Shown one piece after another: positions 22,982-33,552 of a stretch of 64,000 bases of DNA. The translations under genes were made by a program, and so were the position numbers. This DNA is from Apiosordaria backusii. Its lineage: Eukaryota; Ascomycota; Sordariomycetes; Sordariales; Lasiosphaeriaceae. The notes beneath the pieces are model-generated. The model did no database searches. It was given only the letters and a program-made list of their open reading frames with translations, and was not told the origin of the DNA. The stretch covers positions 5,084,001 through 5,148,000 of the forward strand of contig JAUKTV010000001.1 of the NCBI GenBank assembly GCA_030549205.1, read 5' to 3'. Position 1 is the stretch's first letter, and the number at the start of each line of letters is the position of its first letter.

Positions 22982-25008
22982 ATGTCCATGTATCCCGGCC
23001 ATCGCATGGGCGTCGCGCCCCCTGCCAACCCCAATGCCAACCGCCAGAGCGAGCTATTGGATGGCATTCGCGCCGAGTTTGAATCACATCAACGACAGAT
23101 TGAGGGCTACGAACACCAAAGTAAGCATACCACGCTGTGGCTTGGTGTGAGGATACTAACACGCTGCTGTAGTCCAAGTTCAGGTGCAGGAGATGCAAAT
23201 GATCCGTGAAAAGGTCTATCAGATGGAGCAGCAGCATATTAACTTGAAGCAAAAGTAAGCTTAAGGTGTGACTTGAGCCGAGGCGGAGCCCTTCTAACAA
23301 AGCGTGCGCCTATTTAGATACGAAGATGAAATCAATCTTTTGCGTCGCCAGCTGGAAAGCCGCGGCGGTGGTCCCCCGGGACCTATGAACCCGCCGCTAC
23401 AGCATGCCGGCCCTTCCCAGCAGCCCCCTCCTCAGATAGGGAACATGGGAGGAGGTGGTGTCTTCAATGGCATCCTCTCCGGACAAGGCGGGCAGGGTGG
23501 TCTGGCTCCCCCTCCTCACCCTCCTCAGGAGCAACAGCAGCCTCCCCACATGCCTCCCGCGCCCCCAGGGCTTCAGGGGCCCCCTCCCCCTCCCCCCCCG
23601 CCGTCCCAGCAGCCCCCTTTCCAACAGCAATACCCCCAAGGACCAGCACCCGGCGGTTTCCCATCTCAGCCCCCCAGAGCACCGCTAGCCCCGGCCCCGG
23701 CAGCAAGAGAGGGCAGCCGATCGGGAGACCTCCTGCCGGCGGTCCCGCCACCCCGCAGATCAACACTCCGGTTCCTTACAACGGCCCCGGGCAGTCCCCG
23801 CAAGTCCCGACGCATCCTACTCCCGATCACACTCGCATGGTGCAGCATCAGCCTCCCCCGCCCCCTCCTCAGAGTAACTCGCTGAGCGATTTGGATCCTG
23901 AGCGCCTCCCAAACCATATCAAGAAGGTCAAGGACGATTGGTGGGCCATCTTCAACCAATCTGTGCCCCGCGTTCTAGATGTTGATCTGGTGCACACTCT
24001 CCAGCACGAGAGCGTTGTTTGCTGTGTGAGGTTCAGCGCCGACGGCAAGTTTGTCGCCACTGGCTGCAATCGTTCCGCCCAGATCTACGATGTTCAGACA
24101 GGTGAAAAGGTCTGCATCCTGCAGGATGAGAGTATTGATCTTAACGGTGATCTCTACATCAGAAGTGTTTGCTTCAGCCCAGACGGGCAGTACTTGGCTA
24201 CTGGTGCCGAAGACAAGCTCATCAGAGTCTGGGACATCAAGAACAGACAGATTCGCAACACTTTCTCTGGCCACGAGCAGGACATTTACAGTTTGGATTT
24301 CGCTCGCGATGGTCGTACGATCGCTTCTGGCAGCGGTGATAGAACAGTTCGACTTTGGGATATCGAGACTGGTATGAACACGGCGACGCTCACTATCGAG
24401 GACGGCGTCACCACGGTCGCCATCTCGCCCGATGCCAAGTATGTCGCTGCGGGATCGCTCGACAAGAGCGTGAGAGTATGGGATTGTAAGACGGGCTTCT
24501 TGCTCGAGCGCCTCGAGGGTCCAGAGGGCCACAAAGATAGTGTCTACTCTGTTGCTTTTGCGCCCAACTCTCGCGACCTCGTCAGTGGCAGCTTGGACAA
24601 GACCATCAAGATGTGGGAGCTCGCTGCTCCCCGGAACCACGGCCAGATGCCTGGCGGCGCCATGAAGCCAGTTGGCCGCTGCATCAAGACCTTTGAGGGA
24701 CACCGGGTTCGTATTTTTTTTCTTATTATTAATGACCTTGAACCTCATTACTAACATCTTTGTAGGATTTCGTCCTCAGTGTTGCGCTCACTCCTGAGAA
24801 CGACTGGGTCCTCTCGGGCTCCAAGGACCGCGGCGTTCAGTTCTGGGATCCCCGCACTGGACACACCCAGCTCATGCTCCAGGGCCACAAGAATTCTGTT
24901 ATCTCGGTTGCTCCAAGCCCTGCCTCCTCAACCGCCGGTGGCTGGTTTGCCACTGGTTCGGGTGACATGAGAGCTCGCATCTGGTCCTACACTCGCATCC
25001 GTCACTAG
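22982..25008 (+). CDS. rco-1: Tup1/RCO-1 transcriptional corepressor (one-base frame break)
   Basis: WD40 corepressor that works with Cyc8/Ssn6 (RCM-1) at repressed promoters in the nucleus. Exons 22982-23120, 23173-23254, 23318-24706, 24766-25008. An N-terminal tetramerisation coiled coil ([38 protein letters not shown]) is followed by a Gly/Pro/Gln-rich linker. Seven WD repeats from about residue 300 run from [20 protein letters not shown] to [14 protein letters not shown]. The exon sum is one base short of a multiple of three. The linker frame and the WD frame meet at a run of six C at 23670-23675. One extra C there gives about 617 residues with the linker reading typical of this family. 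A true null allele is unlikely for such a gene, so a consensus error is the favoured reading. Confidence 0.93.
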
Positions 25009-25497
25009 AAGGAACGATCAAATAATCCTGCGACTGTATGGAACACTTGAGCCTACCACGATCTGCTACGGCTCTACCAGGTTCACGGCCACCAATCCCA
25101 CAAGGGACGGGCAGGGGAATGGGCGGTGGCGGCTATCTAGTAACTAATCCAGTAGAGGGAAATGAAAGCTGAATGTGGGATATAAGGGAAAGGAAAGGAG
25201 TATGTGAACGGGAGCAAGAAGAAGGGGAAAAGGCTTCGTCTCGCCAGCGTTTTTTTCTTTCCTTGCTTTCTATTCTTCTCTTTTGTCTTGTCGCTAGGGT
25301 ATCTGTCTGTTTTACACTTGATAACACAACAAATGGTATCAGTTGGTAGTTTGGTAGTGAGCATGGAGAATTGAAGATTTTTCTTTTTAATCAAATACAC
25401 TCGCAGAGCTGGTGCCCTGTACTTAATTGTATTATATCAAGTGGTTGTGTGTAGCCTTGGGTATCTCTCCGTCTATCTTACCTTCTTCCCAACCCTG
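25009..25497. other. intergenic between convergent rco-1 and rmp1
   Basis: Convergent 3' ends, about 490 bp, T-rich; no coding signal. Confidence 0.6.
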
Positions 25498-26699
25498 CTA
25501 GAATCCAGCAAAGATGTCATCAAACTCATCACCCCCCTTTTTCTTCTTCTTTTTCGTCACCACTCCACCACTTGTTTTCTTCTTCGGCTTCTCATCATCA
25601 ACACCGCCCAACCCACTAAAGATGTCATCGAACTCATCGCCTGCTATTTGCTTCGTTTTCTTCTTCTTTGGCTTATTATCACTGCCGAGACCACTGAAGA
25701 TGCCGTCGAATTCAACATTTGCGGGAATAGCCTTTTTTTTCTTTTTCTTTGGTAGTGGTTCGGGCTCGGGTAGGTTGTCTCTGTCGTCGTTGCCGTCAGT
25801 TCCATCGGATGGCGGGGTGTCTTCCTTTTTGACCGACTTCTTCTCCTTTTTTGACTTTTTGCTGTCAAACCCGCCAAAAATATCATCGAATTCGTCCCCT
25901 GATTTCTTCTTCTTTTTCGGCGGCGTCCCGTCATCTTCAATTGGTAACTCCGCCACCCCCCTCTTCGCGAGTTTCTTGGTCCTTCTTGTCGGTGTCGCTG
26001 TCGCCGTGATGAGAATATCCCTTTCGACAGAGGGTATAACCTCCTCCTCCTCCACCTCCCTTGCAACAACCACCACCCCGTTATCCACCTCTTCTTTCTC
26101 CTCCCCCCTCGCAACGGCAACTCCCATGTCCATACCCACCTCCTCCATCCCCTCACCTACCCCATCTATCTCCCCCTCCTGCCCCCCTCCCTTATGATCT
26201 CCTCTCCCTCCCCCTCTGTCCCCCCCTCCTCCCCGACCAACCCTTGCACAACAGTATTCACCCCCCCCAAAACCCCCATCAAAACCAACCCCACCTGCGC
26301 AAACTGCCTATCCCCCACCAACCCCCCAAATCTCACCCAACACCCCTTCACCATCTCATGTTTCACAAACCCCGCCCTTTTCCTCACTTTTTCCACCCCT
26401 TGATGATCCCATTTTCTCGCCTTTTCCGCCCTCACTTTGTTCACTTTTCTGTTGTCTCCCTCTGGCGGCGCATTATCAAGACATGTCTCAATCTCCGATA
26501 CGAGTTTGGCAACATTGCGCCGGAGGATGTCAAAGGAGGAGTACCAAAGGGAGGAGGAGTGCTGGTTTTTGTTGCGGTGGTGGAGGCGCTGGAGGATTTC
26601 GGAGAGGGGATACAGGCTGGTGAGGGATTGCTGTAATATTGGGGGGTTGATGGTTGGTGCATTGAGTGGTGGTGGTGGTGGTTGTGGTGGTTGGGACAT
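25498..26699 (-). CDS. rmp1: RNase MRP subunit Rmp1 with DEFDDIF repeat tail (one-base frame break)
   Basis: Protein subunit specific to RNase MRP, which cleaves pre-rRNA in the nucleolus. From ATG 26699 the frame gives a proline-rich start, then the Rmp1 domain signature ILQRLHHRNKNQHSSSLWYS and SFDILRRNVAKLVSEIE (about residues 20-80). A helical section follows (FVKHEMVKGCWVRFGGLVGD). The second part, in another frame down to 25498, is lysine- and acid-rich with four copies of a [D/E]EFDDIF-like box. These read GDEFDDIFGGF, NVEFDGIFSGL, GDEFDDIFSGL and GDEFDDIFAGF, separated by poly-Lys. The interval is 1202 nt, one short of an open frame. The two frames overlap near a run of seven C (plus strand) at 26220-26226, and one more base there gives 400 residues. 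A small intron is the alternative. Confidence 0.8.
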
Positions 26700-27205
26700 G
26701 ATTTTGATGACTTGGTGGTGGTGGTGGAAATGAGGAGTGGTGCAGTGCTGAACTGTCAAACTAGGAACTAGTAAATAAGATGGAGGTGAGTACCACGCGA
26801 GGTAGCTTCGAGAAAAATTGGGGCTGATGAGAAGTGGAGGGCTATATTGAAGTTTGACTAGGTAAAAAAAAACGGAACAGCTGTGAGATGAGAGTGGGTT
26901 GTCTAAGTCGGAGGTTGAAGGTGAAAGAAATTGAAGGTTGATGAAAGGTGAAAGTGAATGAAATCTCATGCCAAGCGCCGGAGATAAGAAGGGTTAGGGT
27001 CATCTACATAGCAATGTACACTATCACCACGGAGATAAGCCTCCTGGTACGTAAGAAAGCAACTCAATTACTGCTCCCAAAACCATATCCCCATGTATAA
27101 AAAACACCTAACTAAATACCCATTTCCCATTCAATCCCAATTGTTCAACGCCATCCATGGAAACCCATCAATATAGACATACCCACCCCCTCAACACCAC
27201 TCGAT
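26700..27205. other. intergenic: rmp1 promoter and 3' side of the DENN gene
   Basis: About 500 bp. It includes the rmp1 upstream region and the downstream region of the next minus-strand gene. A GTATAAAAAA at about 27095 is a weak TATA-like site. No gene seen. Confidence 0.5.
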
Positions 27206-29288
27206 CTAACAAACCTTCACCCCACAAACCTCCACCCCCTTCGTCACAACCGCCGCCCTCTTCCCCGAAAAATACCTCCCCACCACCTCCTTCACAAACT
27301 CAGCATCCGACTGGCTCCACACATCCAGCCCCATCTGCGCAAGCGCATCGCTATCCACCCTCACCCACCCCCCTCCCCGTCCCTCATACCCTTCCTCATC
27401 ATCACCACCCAACAACCTCGTCCGATCATCCTCCTCTCCCTCATTATTACTCCCTCCCGGCAGCTCGCCATAATCCAAATCCAAACTCATCAAATCATCA
27501 TCATCGCTCGAATCAACAATATCCGCCAACACCCTCAAAATACTCGTCGTCAGCCTGTGAAAATACGCAATAATCGCCAGCTCAATCCCCGCCTTTTCAT
27601 CATCTTCCTCCGAGTCCTCCCCGGGTTTCCTCGCGGTCAGTGAAGAAAGACTATCAATCATCGCCCCCGAGGTCGTCTCAAAGCTTGTCCTCCTCTGCGG
27701 GATCGCAGTCATGGAAGGCGACATGGGCGGGCCCAAATCAGCCAAGAGACTAAAGTCGTGGCTCTGTTCGTCGATCTCATCCGAGTGTCTCTTTTCGCCC
27801 GCCGAGGCCCACCACATGAAGCCGTTGTAGGCCAACGCGGCCCAAGTGGTGGGCTCGATGATCTTGTCGGCGTCTTCGTCGGATATTGCCATTGCTGGGC
27901 GGGGACCGCTACCACTTGATGTGCCTGGTCTCGAAGAAACCGCCGCGGGTTTGGACAGACGAATGGCTGGGGTAGAAGGGGTAGGTGTCTCGCTGGCTTC
28001 AGAGTGAGGACTTCGCGCATCAGTTTGGACTTGGGAGTTAGAGTGGGAGGTTTCTGCCGCCGCAGCGAGATGGGCAAGGCCTGCTCTGAGAGAGCGGAAA
28101 CGGCGGAGATCGCGCTGGGTGGCCTTTACCGGAACACCTTTAGGGCATTCAATTGTGGGCCATACTCTTTCCTTGGCATTGTCCGAGTATACCGGGGGCA
28201 TGGTTATCAGCATGTCCCAAAGGTCTCCTTTCATGGCGAGGATGCTGTCGGTGGTGCAGGCTACCCAGCCTGAAGTAGAATCCTCAGAAGGATCAGAGTG
28301 CACATCCTCCTGGTTGGGGCGCTTTTTCATGGCGGCCTGATGTTCCATAAGATAAGATATGTCATGTACACCAATGGTGAAGAGAGGTCGTAGACGCTGG
28401 ACAGGCGCCGATGGATCGATCACGTCGCAGACGGACAGGGGAATATTGGACAAGACGGAAATATCATACACTAAGACGATGTCAGTGTGTGTGATTAGCC
28501 AACCGAGAAGTAGAGGACCTACCAAAATTGCAAGCTTCATGCACCGGTGCATGGCAAGAAATCAAAATGCGTTTGCGCAACAGAGCTGCGCGGTGGATGG
28601 GAAATATCAGCGGGCCAAACGTGTCCAGCAGCGAGGTCAGACTCCAAGCTGGATGATAAGGCGACAGTCTGTGTCCCGGGGGTATCAAGGCGGTGCCATC
28701 CGAGGCAGACCTATTCCTAGTATGGCCTCTGCCCAACGGGAGACGGACGGCCCTGAAGCTAAGCGCGGGGGAGGCCAGAGCTTCATCCTTCAATGGCTGC
28801 GGCGCCGACGTCTCGCGCGCGCCGTTCCTCTCCCAGTACTCCTCTAGTATCTGTGTCTGCTTGCGATCCTGGACCAGCTTGCTGGCCATCTCCTTTAGGC
28901 CCTCGGCATGACGCCATGCCCTCCCCAGACGACCGTAGCTGAAGGGCACCAAAACACCCACAGCAATCATGCGCGCATGGCGTGTTTCCTCCTCGTCGGT
29001 CGGGGTGTTGATGAAGGCGCTGAGCCCGGCGTGGCTGGCATCGTGGACAAAGTAGATGAGGTCGTCGGACACGGTGTGAAGACCCGAGGGCAAGCTCTTG
29101 TACTCGACGGCGCCCTCGAGTTCGAGACCCGGCACGGCCCGCTTCCAAACGATGGTGTAGCCGGCCTTGACGTCGAAATCGATCAAAAAAAGGGCCGAGA
29201 TGGGAGGGAGATCGGGTAGGGCGACCGAAGCACCGGGCTGCGGCAGCCGTACGGAAAGGTTTGGCTGTCCGCGACGGGAAGCGGCCAT
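27206..29288 (-). CDS. DENN-type protein, LCHN/Anr2-like (DUF2347 + DUF4484)
   Basis: Probable regulator of membrane traffic; DENN-related modules act on small GTPases. Two exons (29288-28523, 28470-27206) give 676 residues in phase. The N-terminal half contains LPDLPPISALFLIDFDVKAG, GYTIVWKR, LIYFVHDASHAGLSAF and the helix WSLTSLLDTFGPLIFPIHRA, then LISCHAPVHEACNFV, typical of DUF2347. The C-terminal half contains FTIGVHDISYL, WVACTTDSILAMKGDLWD and the conserved tail VEVCGVKVC expected for DUF4484. A serine/proline-rich linker (residues about 390-450) is probably disordered. Upstream it faces a degenerate membrane protein gene. Name by family only; yeast YKL047W (ANR2) is the closest named relative I know. 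Confidence 0.82.
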
Positions 29289-30102
29289 GGTGACCTTTTG
29301 AGTCTATCTCTCGATGACGATAACAACTGGGAGTGGACCTCGATCGGCCGAGACAGATATGCGGCTGGAGTGATCAAGAGGGGTTATCGTTGGGCCGGAA
29401 TCATCATTGGTGCCCGCGGGCGACCGGCGCTATTAATTTCGAGGCTCGAACCTATGCTGCCGTGTAGCTGTCGAAGTGCGCGGGAAGCTGCTGTGTTTCT
29501 GCGGCCATCCGGTAGGTATGTTTTGGTGAGCTTTGTTGGTGTTCAGTGGACGTCGAATCAAGCAATTGGATGAACCACGGCTAATGTTGCAAGGTCCCTT
29601 GGCCCAGGCTGTAATTAGTGGGGCTTCCTGTTTCTAGAACGAACTGGGTGACGCTACGACCACATCTTGTTTTATTCCTTCTTTCAGTCTCCCGAGACAT
29701 AATTAATGATTTGGAGACCCTTTTGTCTATTGATTTATTTCTTTATGCTGATTCTTGTAAGAAGGAGAGAGCCAGGAGGAACCAGGCTGCCCAAATGCCA
29801 ACAGCTTATCCTCACACCATGTTTCCAGCGGCCCCAAAACCCATCTTGCTCTCTCATCTAGGGTGTGTGTGATGGCTTGATATCCAGCCACGCTGTGGGC
29901 AAAAAACCCGGTACTAAGAGTTGAACAGGCATCATGGCTGAGTGGTCAGTCACAAAACCCGTGCAGGAACCCTGATATGTCTGCCCCACCACGAGGGATG
30001 GATGCTTGAATAGACCCTATTGGGGATGCGATATTTATATTGGTGTGGCTGCAGACAGCCAGGCTGTCGTATAGATCTTGACCAACCGGTGGAAAACACA
30101 CT
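29289..30102. other. intergenic with copy of a dispersed repeat
   Basis: About 800 bp. A 46-bp segment at 29889-29934 is closely matched at 55943-55990 (listed). Directly after it, ATGGCTGAGTGGTCAG resembles a tRNA A box but no B box follows. No gene. Confidence 0.55.
29889..29934. repeat. dispersed repeat copy 1
   Basis: Begins CACGCTGTGGGCAAAAAA and ends GAACAGGCATCA. It matches 55943-55990 over its whole length with a few substitutions and a 2-base indel. Outside this block the two loci differ, so it looks like the end or remnant of a mobile element. Confidence 0.7.
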
Positions 30103-30630
30103 GTGTTGACGCAGCCAGTCATCCAGTGTATCCTAGCCCATACAAGCGAGTATGTCAAGAATGGCATGACGGCGGCCCAAGTTCTCTTGGGCGTCATGCC
30201 CACCGTCCTCTCCGTGATCGGGGCTTCGACCGAGGAAATGAGCATGCTTGCCAACGTGGCTCGACGACCTCTCCTCGCCCTGATGCTTGCCGCTGGATCG
30301 CCCAGCGTGTACTTCAGTCGGGCCTTTGACTACCACGATCCTGCTCAGATTCTCCACCGCCATCCGAACAGGTTGCCACAGTGGCGCCCAAAGCGGTGGT
30401 ACTCCAAACTGTTCATCTCGTTTGCCGAATATTCCCTCGCGATAGCCTCCATAGCCAACATTGCTACCCTCAACTGGGAAATCGGCGTCAAAACCGTTTG
30501 CGCCTTTTGGACCGATGGTATTATTGCACCAACGGTGTAGGTAGATACTCTCTCTGGTCCTTCTACCAACATACACACCCCTTCCGTTGGTTGGATCGCT
30601 CTGATAAGGTTGGAGAGGAGGCCAGGTGGT
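30103..30630 (+). pseudogene. remnant of a fungal multi-pass membrane protein gene
   Basis: The open frame up to 30540 encodes hydrophobic helices typical of a large uncharacterised fungal membrane protein family: CILAHTSEYVKNGMTAAQVL, LLGVMPTVLSVIGASTEEMS and RRPLLALMLAAGSPSV. A further helix lies around FAEYSLAIASIANIATLNWE. There is no convincing ATG start or N-terminal exon upstream. An in-frame stop ends it at 30538-30540 where the family continues. A second frame (YSLWSFYQHTHPF) runs a little further to about 30630. I read it as a truncated gene. Family membership is from general appearance, not a search. Confidence 0.45.
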
Positions 30631-30857
30631 AAGTAACGAACGGATCGAGGATACAGTCTATGAAATGTTGCTCGGTCGAGAGCAGGAGTGATGGCAGCTG
30701 AAGCTTTTTGACAACATTTGTGTTAAAAGTGTAGTATAGTAAGACTCTCAAACCACAACTCGTCTTGACAATGCTAAAAACATGACCGCTCAATTTTATG
30801 TCTCTTCTAAAAAAAACACTGGTATCTATCTCAACCTATTACCCCTAACAGACAAGC

Positions 30858-33194
30858 TTATTTCTTGCCCCGACTCTCCGACTTCTTCTTCCTCATCTCC
30901 CTCTTCCTCGCAATAATCTTCGTCCTCATCGCCAACTTCGTCTCAGCATTCTTCTTCCCCTCCTTCGTCAGCGGCTCCCCCTCACCACCCTTCTTCCCCT
31001 TCTCCTCCTTGACAACAGCACTCTTCTTCCCCTTGCTACTCTTATTCCACGTATCCGGCCTCCTCTTCTCATCCGCCCTCTTCCCCCACCTATTCTTCCT
31101 CGACTTCTCCCTCTCCTTCTCCCTCTTCTCCCTCTCCGCCCTCGACCCCGGAGCCCTCGGCCCCTCCTCCCTAATCTTCTGCTCATGCTGCCTCCTCCTC
31201 TGGACAACATTCGCGTTTTCAATAGCAAACTCAACAATCAACCTCTGGTTCTTCCCAGCGTCATTCTTGATAGCATGACCATTCAACCATCTCAAACCCA
31301 TAAGAGCCCAGCGATGGGAGGAATACTCAATAAACCCGTAGCCTCTGCTCTTGCCGCCACCCTCAGCCTTCTTCTCGTCGATTTTGCTTCCTTGGACAGT
31401 CTCAAAGACGATCTTGGCTTGCTTGACTACACCCTTGCCCTTCTCCTTGCGGTGGCGCTCTGCCTCCTTGTCTTGCTCTCCGCCGCGGAGATTTTCCTCC
31501 TTGGACAGGGGTGCCCTCTTTCCTTCTTTAACGTCCTTGGCAAAGCCAACCACGGCTTCTCTGGCGAGGGCCTTCAAGGCTTTGGAGTCGAAGTTGGAGG
31601 GGATGTTTCTGATTGCGAGACGGGTGAGGGAGATGTGAAGAGCGGGGTTGGACTCGATGAGCTTTTTGCGCTGCTTGGCACTTGCTTCGCGCATCTTGAT
31701 TTCCTGGTCGGAGAGTTGCTTGAAGAGAGGTGAGCTGGCTGAGATTTGGCCTTCTTGGAGCAGGAAAAGACGGCGCTTGTCCTTGTCCTTCTTTGTAGCG
31801 CTCATTTCTTGTAAACGGGCGGCCTCATTCTTGTCGACAGCTTGGGCTACTTGAAGGATGCGGCCTTCGAGAGTGTATTTGCCCTCGGGGTCGAGAGTTT
31901 CGTCCTGGAGGACGGAGTGCTTGGCCAGGGTGGTTATAGGGCGGTGGCGGGGGGCACCCTTAAGGCAGGTAACGGAGTCGTCGTGGTTGAAAAAGCAGAC
32001 GAAACCAGTGCCGGCGGGGCGGTCGGTACCACGTTCTTTGACTACACGGGCGTATCTGACGGCACCAAAGGTTTCGAAATGGGCTTTGAGCTGCTCATCG
32101 GTAGCGGTGTAGGGAAGATTGCGGATAAAGAGGGTGGTGGAGTTGTCGGTGGTCAGTTTCTTTTGTTCTGGCTCTTCCTCGTCCTCTTCCACGTCCTCGT
32201 CCGATACGTCCTCGAACTCGTTGTCGTCGTCGTCACCCATTTCCTCGTCTTCGTCCTTGTCCTCGTCCTCATCTTCATCTTCATCCTCGCTGTTCTTTTC
32301 TTCGTCCTCCTCATCTTCTTCGTCCTCAAGATTTTTGCCGTAGTTCTTAAAGAAATTCGCCAGATCCCGATCCTCCTGTGTCATATTGGGGTCATCCTCC
32401 TCTTCCTCCTCCTCCTTCTTCGCCTTCTTGGCCTTCTTCTTCGCAGCCTTGGGCTCCTTTCCATCTTCACCAGCCTCCTCCTCCTCCTTGTGTTGTTCCC
32501 AAGTCTGTTTGTCAACAGCCCAATCAACCGCTACCGTGCGCCCATCAATCTCCTTGCCATTGATAGCCTCGAGCGCCTTCTCGGCATTCTTGCGACCACG
32601 AAGCGTGACGAAACCGAAGCCAGAAAGCTTTCCCTTAGCATTTGGCAAATCCGCAAACTTGACCTTGCCAAAGGGCTGGAAGAGCTTGGTGAGCTGCTCC
32701 GAAGTCTTGATGCTCCAGGGCAAGTTGCGAATGATGAGCTTGGGGGCCTTCCTCTGCTCAGCCAATTCCTCCTCGCGCTGGCGCTTCTCTGTGACGACTC
32801 TGGCAGCGACCTCGGTACTGGCTTTGGCGGCGTCACGAAGACGGGGTTGGGCGATGTCGAGTCTCAGGCGGCGGCCGTCGAGGAGCTCGTTGTTGAGCTT
32901 GATCTTTGCCTCGACGGCATCCTCGGGGTCGGCGAAGGAGACGAAACCATAACCTCTGGAGGTCTTGGTCTTGGGGTCGAGGACAACAGTGGCGTGCTTG
33001 ACGGGGTAGTATTGCGAGAAGAAATCGGTGAGGGACTCGCTGGTGGCCGAGGGAGGGAGAGACCTCACGAAGAGCGATCGGTTCTTGTCGACTCTGGCTT
33101 TTTTGCTGGGGGGGTTCGAGGATTGTCCGGTGGACTCGGTGGCCTCGACCGGTGTCTCGTCGGCATCGCGTTGGCGTTTCTTGTCTCCTCCCAT
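30858..33194 (-). CDS. nop4: nucleolar RNA-binding protein Nop4 (RBM28-like)
   Basis: Nucleolar protein needed for 60S subunit assembly. A single exon of 778 residues. RRM domains with RNP motifs: about 39-115 (SLFVRSLPPSAT, GYGFVSF), about 152-225 (KLIIRNLPWSIKT, GFGFVTL), about 353-450 (TLFIRNLPYTATDEQLKAHF, GTGFVCFF) and about 520-660 (RLAIRNIPSNFD, GYGFIEYSSHRWALMGLRWL). A long acidic stretch (about 285-345, Glu/Asp only in parts) lies between RRM2 and RRM3. The C-terminus is lysine/arginine-rich with several possible nuclear signals. Its start faces condensin cnd3 across a 358-bp bidirectional promoter. Large antisense ORFs here reflect its codon bias. Confidence 0.94.
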   Translation of the reverse strand: MGGDKKRQRDADETPVEATESTGQSSNPPSKKARVDKNRSLFVRSLPPSATSESLTDFFSQYYPVKHATVVLDPKTKTSRGYGFVSFADPEDAVEAKIKLNNELLDGRRLRLDIAQPRLRDAAKASTEVAARVVTEKRQREEELAEQRKAPKLIIRNLPWSIKTSEQLTKLFQPFGKVKFADLPNAKGKLSGFGFVTLRGRKNAEKALEAINGKEIDGRTVAVDWAVDKQTWEQHKEEEEAGEDGKEPKAAKKKAKKAKKEEEEEEDDPNMTQEDRDLANFFKNYGKNLEDEEDEEDEEKNSEDEDEDEDEDKDEDEEMGDDDDNEFEDVSDEDVEEDEEEPEQKKLTTDNSTTLFIRNLPYTATDEQLKAHFETFGAVRYARVVKERGTDRPAGTGFVCFFNHDDSVTCLKGAPRHRPITTLAKHSVLQDETLDPEGKYTLEGRILQVAQAVDKNEAARLQEMSATKKDKDKRRLFLLQEGQISASSPLFKQLSDQEIKMREASAKQRKKLIESNPALHISLTRLAIRNIPSNFDSKALKALAREAVVGFAKDVKEGKRAPLSKEENLRGGEQDKEAERHRKEKGKGVVKQAKIVFETVQGSKIDEKKAEGGGKSRGYGFIEYSSHRWALMGLRWLNGHAIKNDAGKNQRLIVEFAIENANVVQRRRQHEQKIREEGPRAPGSRAEREKREKEREKSRKNRWGKRADEKRRPDTWNKSSKGKKSAVVKEEKGKKGGEGEPLTKEGKKNAETKLAMRTKIIARKREMRKKKSESRGKK

Positions 33195-33552
33195 TTTTGC
33201 AGCTGTTGACTATCTTCTGCTGCGTATTTCGATGGCTGGAGCTGGTCCCTGGTTCAATTGAAAGAAAAAAACCCAGGAGAGGTCGGCCGATAAGAAGCTT
33301 ATCGCGGAAAGAGTGGAGCTGCCGACCTGCCAAGCTGTGGGACAAACCCCTCCAAACTTTCCCGCGCTAGACTCAATTAGGGAATTGCTGGGTAAACAAA
33401 CAACATTCGCAGTCGCATTCAGTCAGGCTCCTTTCTTGACATTCTCTGCGACACGGTACATCACGACGACAATCCCCATGAGATACCAAACCTGGGGGAA
33501 TATTACAACTTGAATAACAAATTGTAGCTTACGGCGCGCACACGTCGCCAAC
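33195..33552. promoter_or_regulatory. bidirectional promoter of nop4 and cnd3 with GATA palindrome
   Basis: Only 358 bp separate the two start codons. At 33288-33304 the sequence CGATAAG, AAG, CTTATCG forms a perfect inverted pair of GATAAG sites, a likely target for GATA-type factors. Confidence 0.6.

Noticed and set aside
29930..29980. tRNA-like ATGGCTGAGTGGTCAG
   Set aside because: Matches an A box, but there is no B box or pairing acceptor arm downstream; chance or relic.
31842..33209. 455-codon ORF on the plus strand
   Set aside because: It is exactly antisense to nop4 and is made of Val/Leu/Phe runs that mirror the acidic and lysine stretches of that gene.
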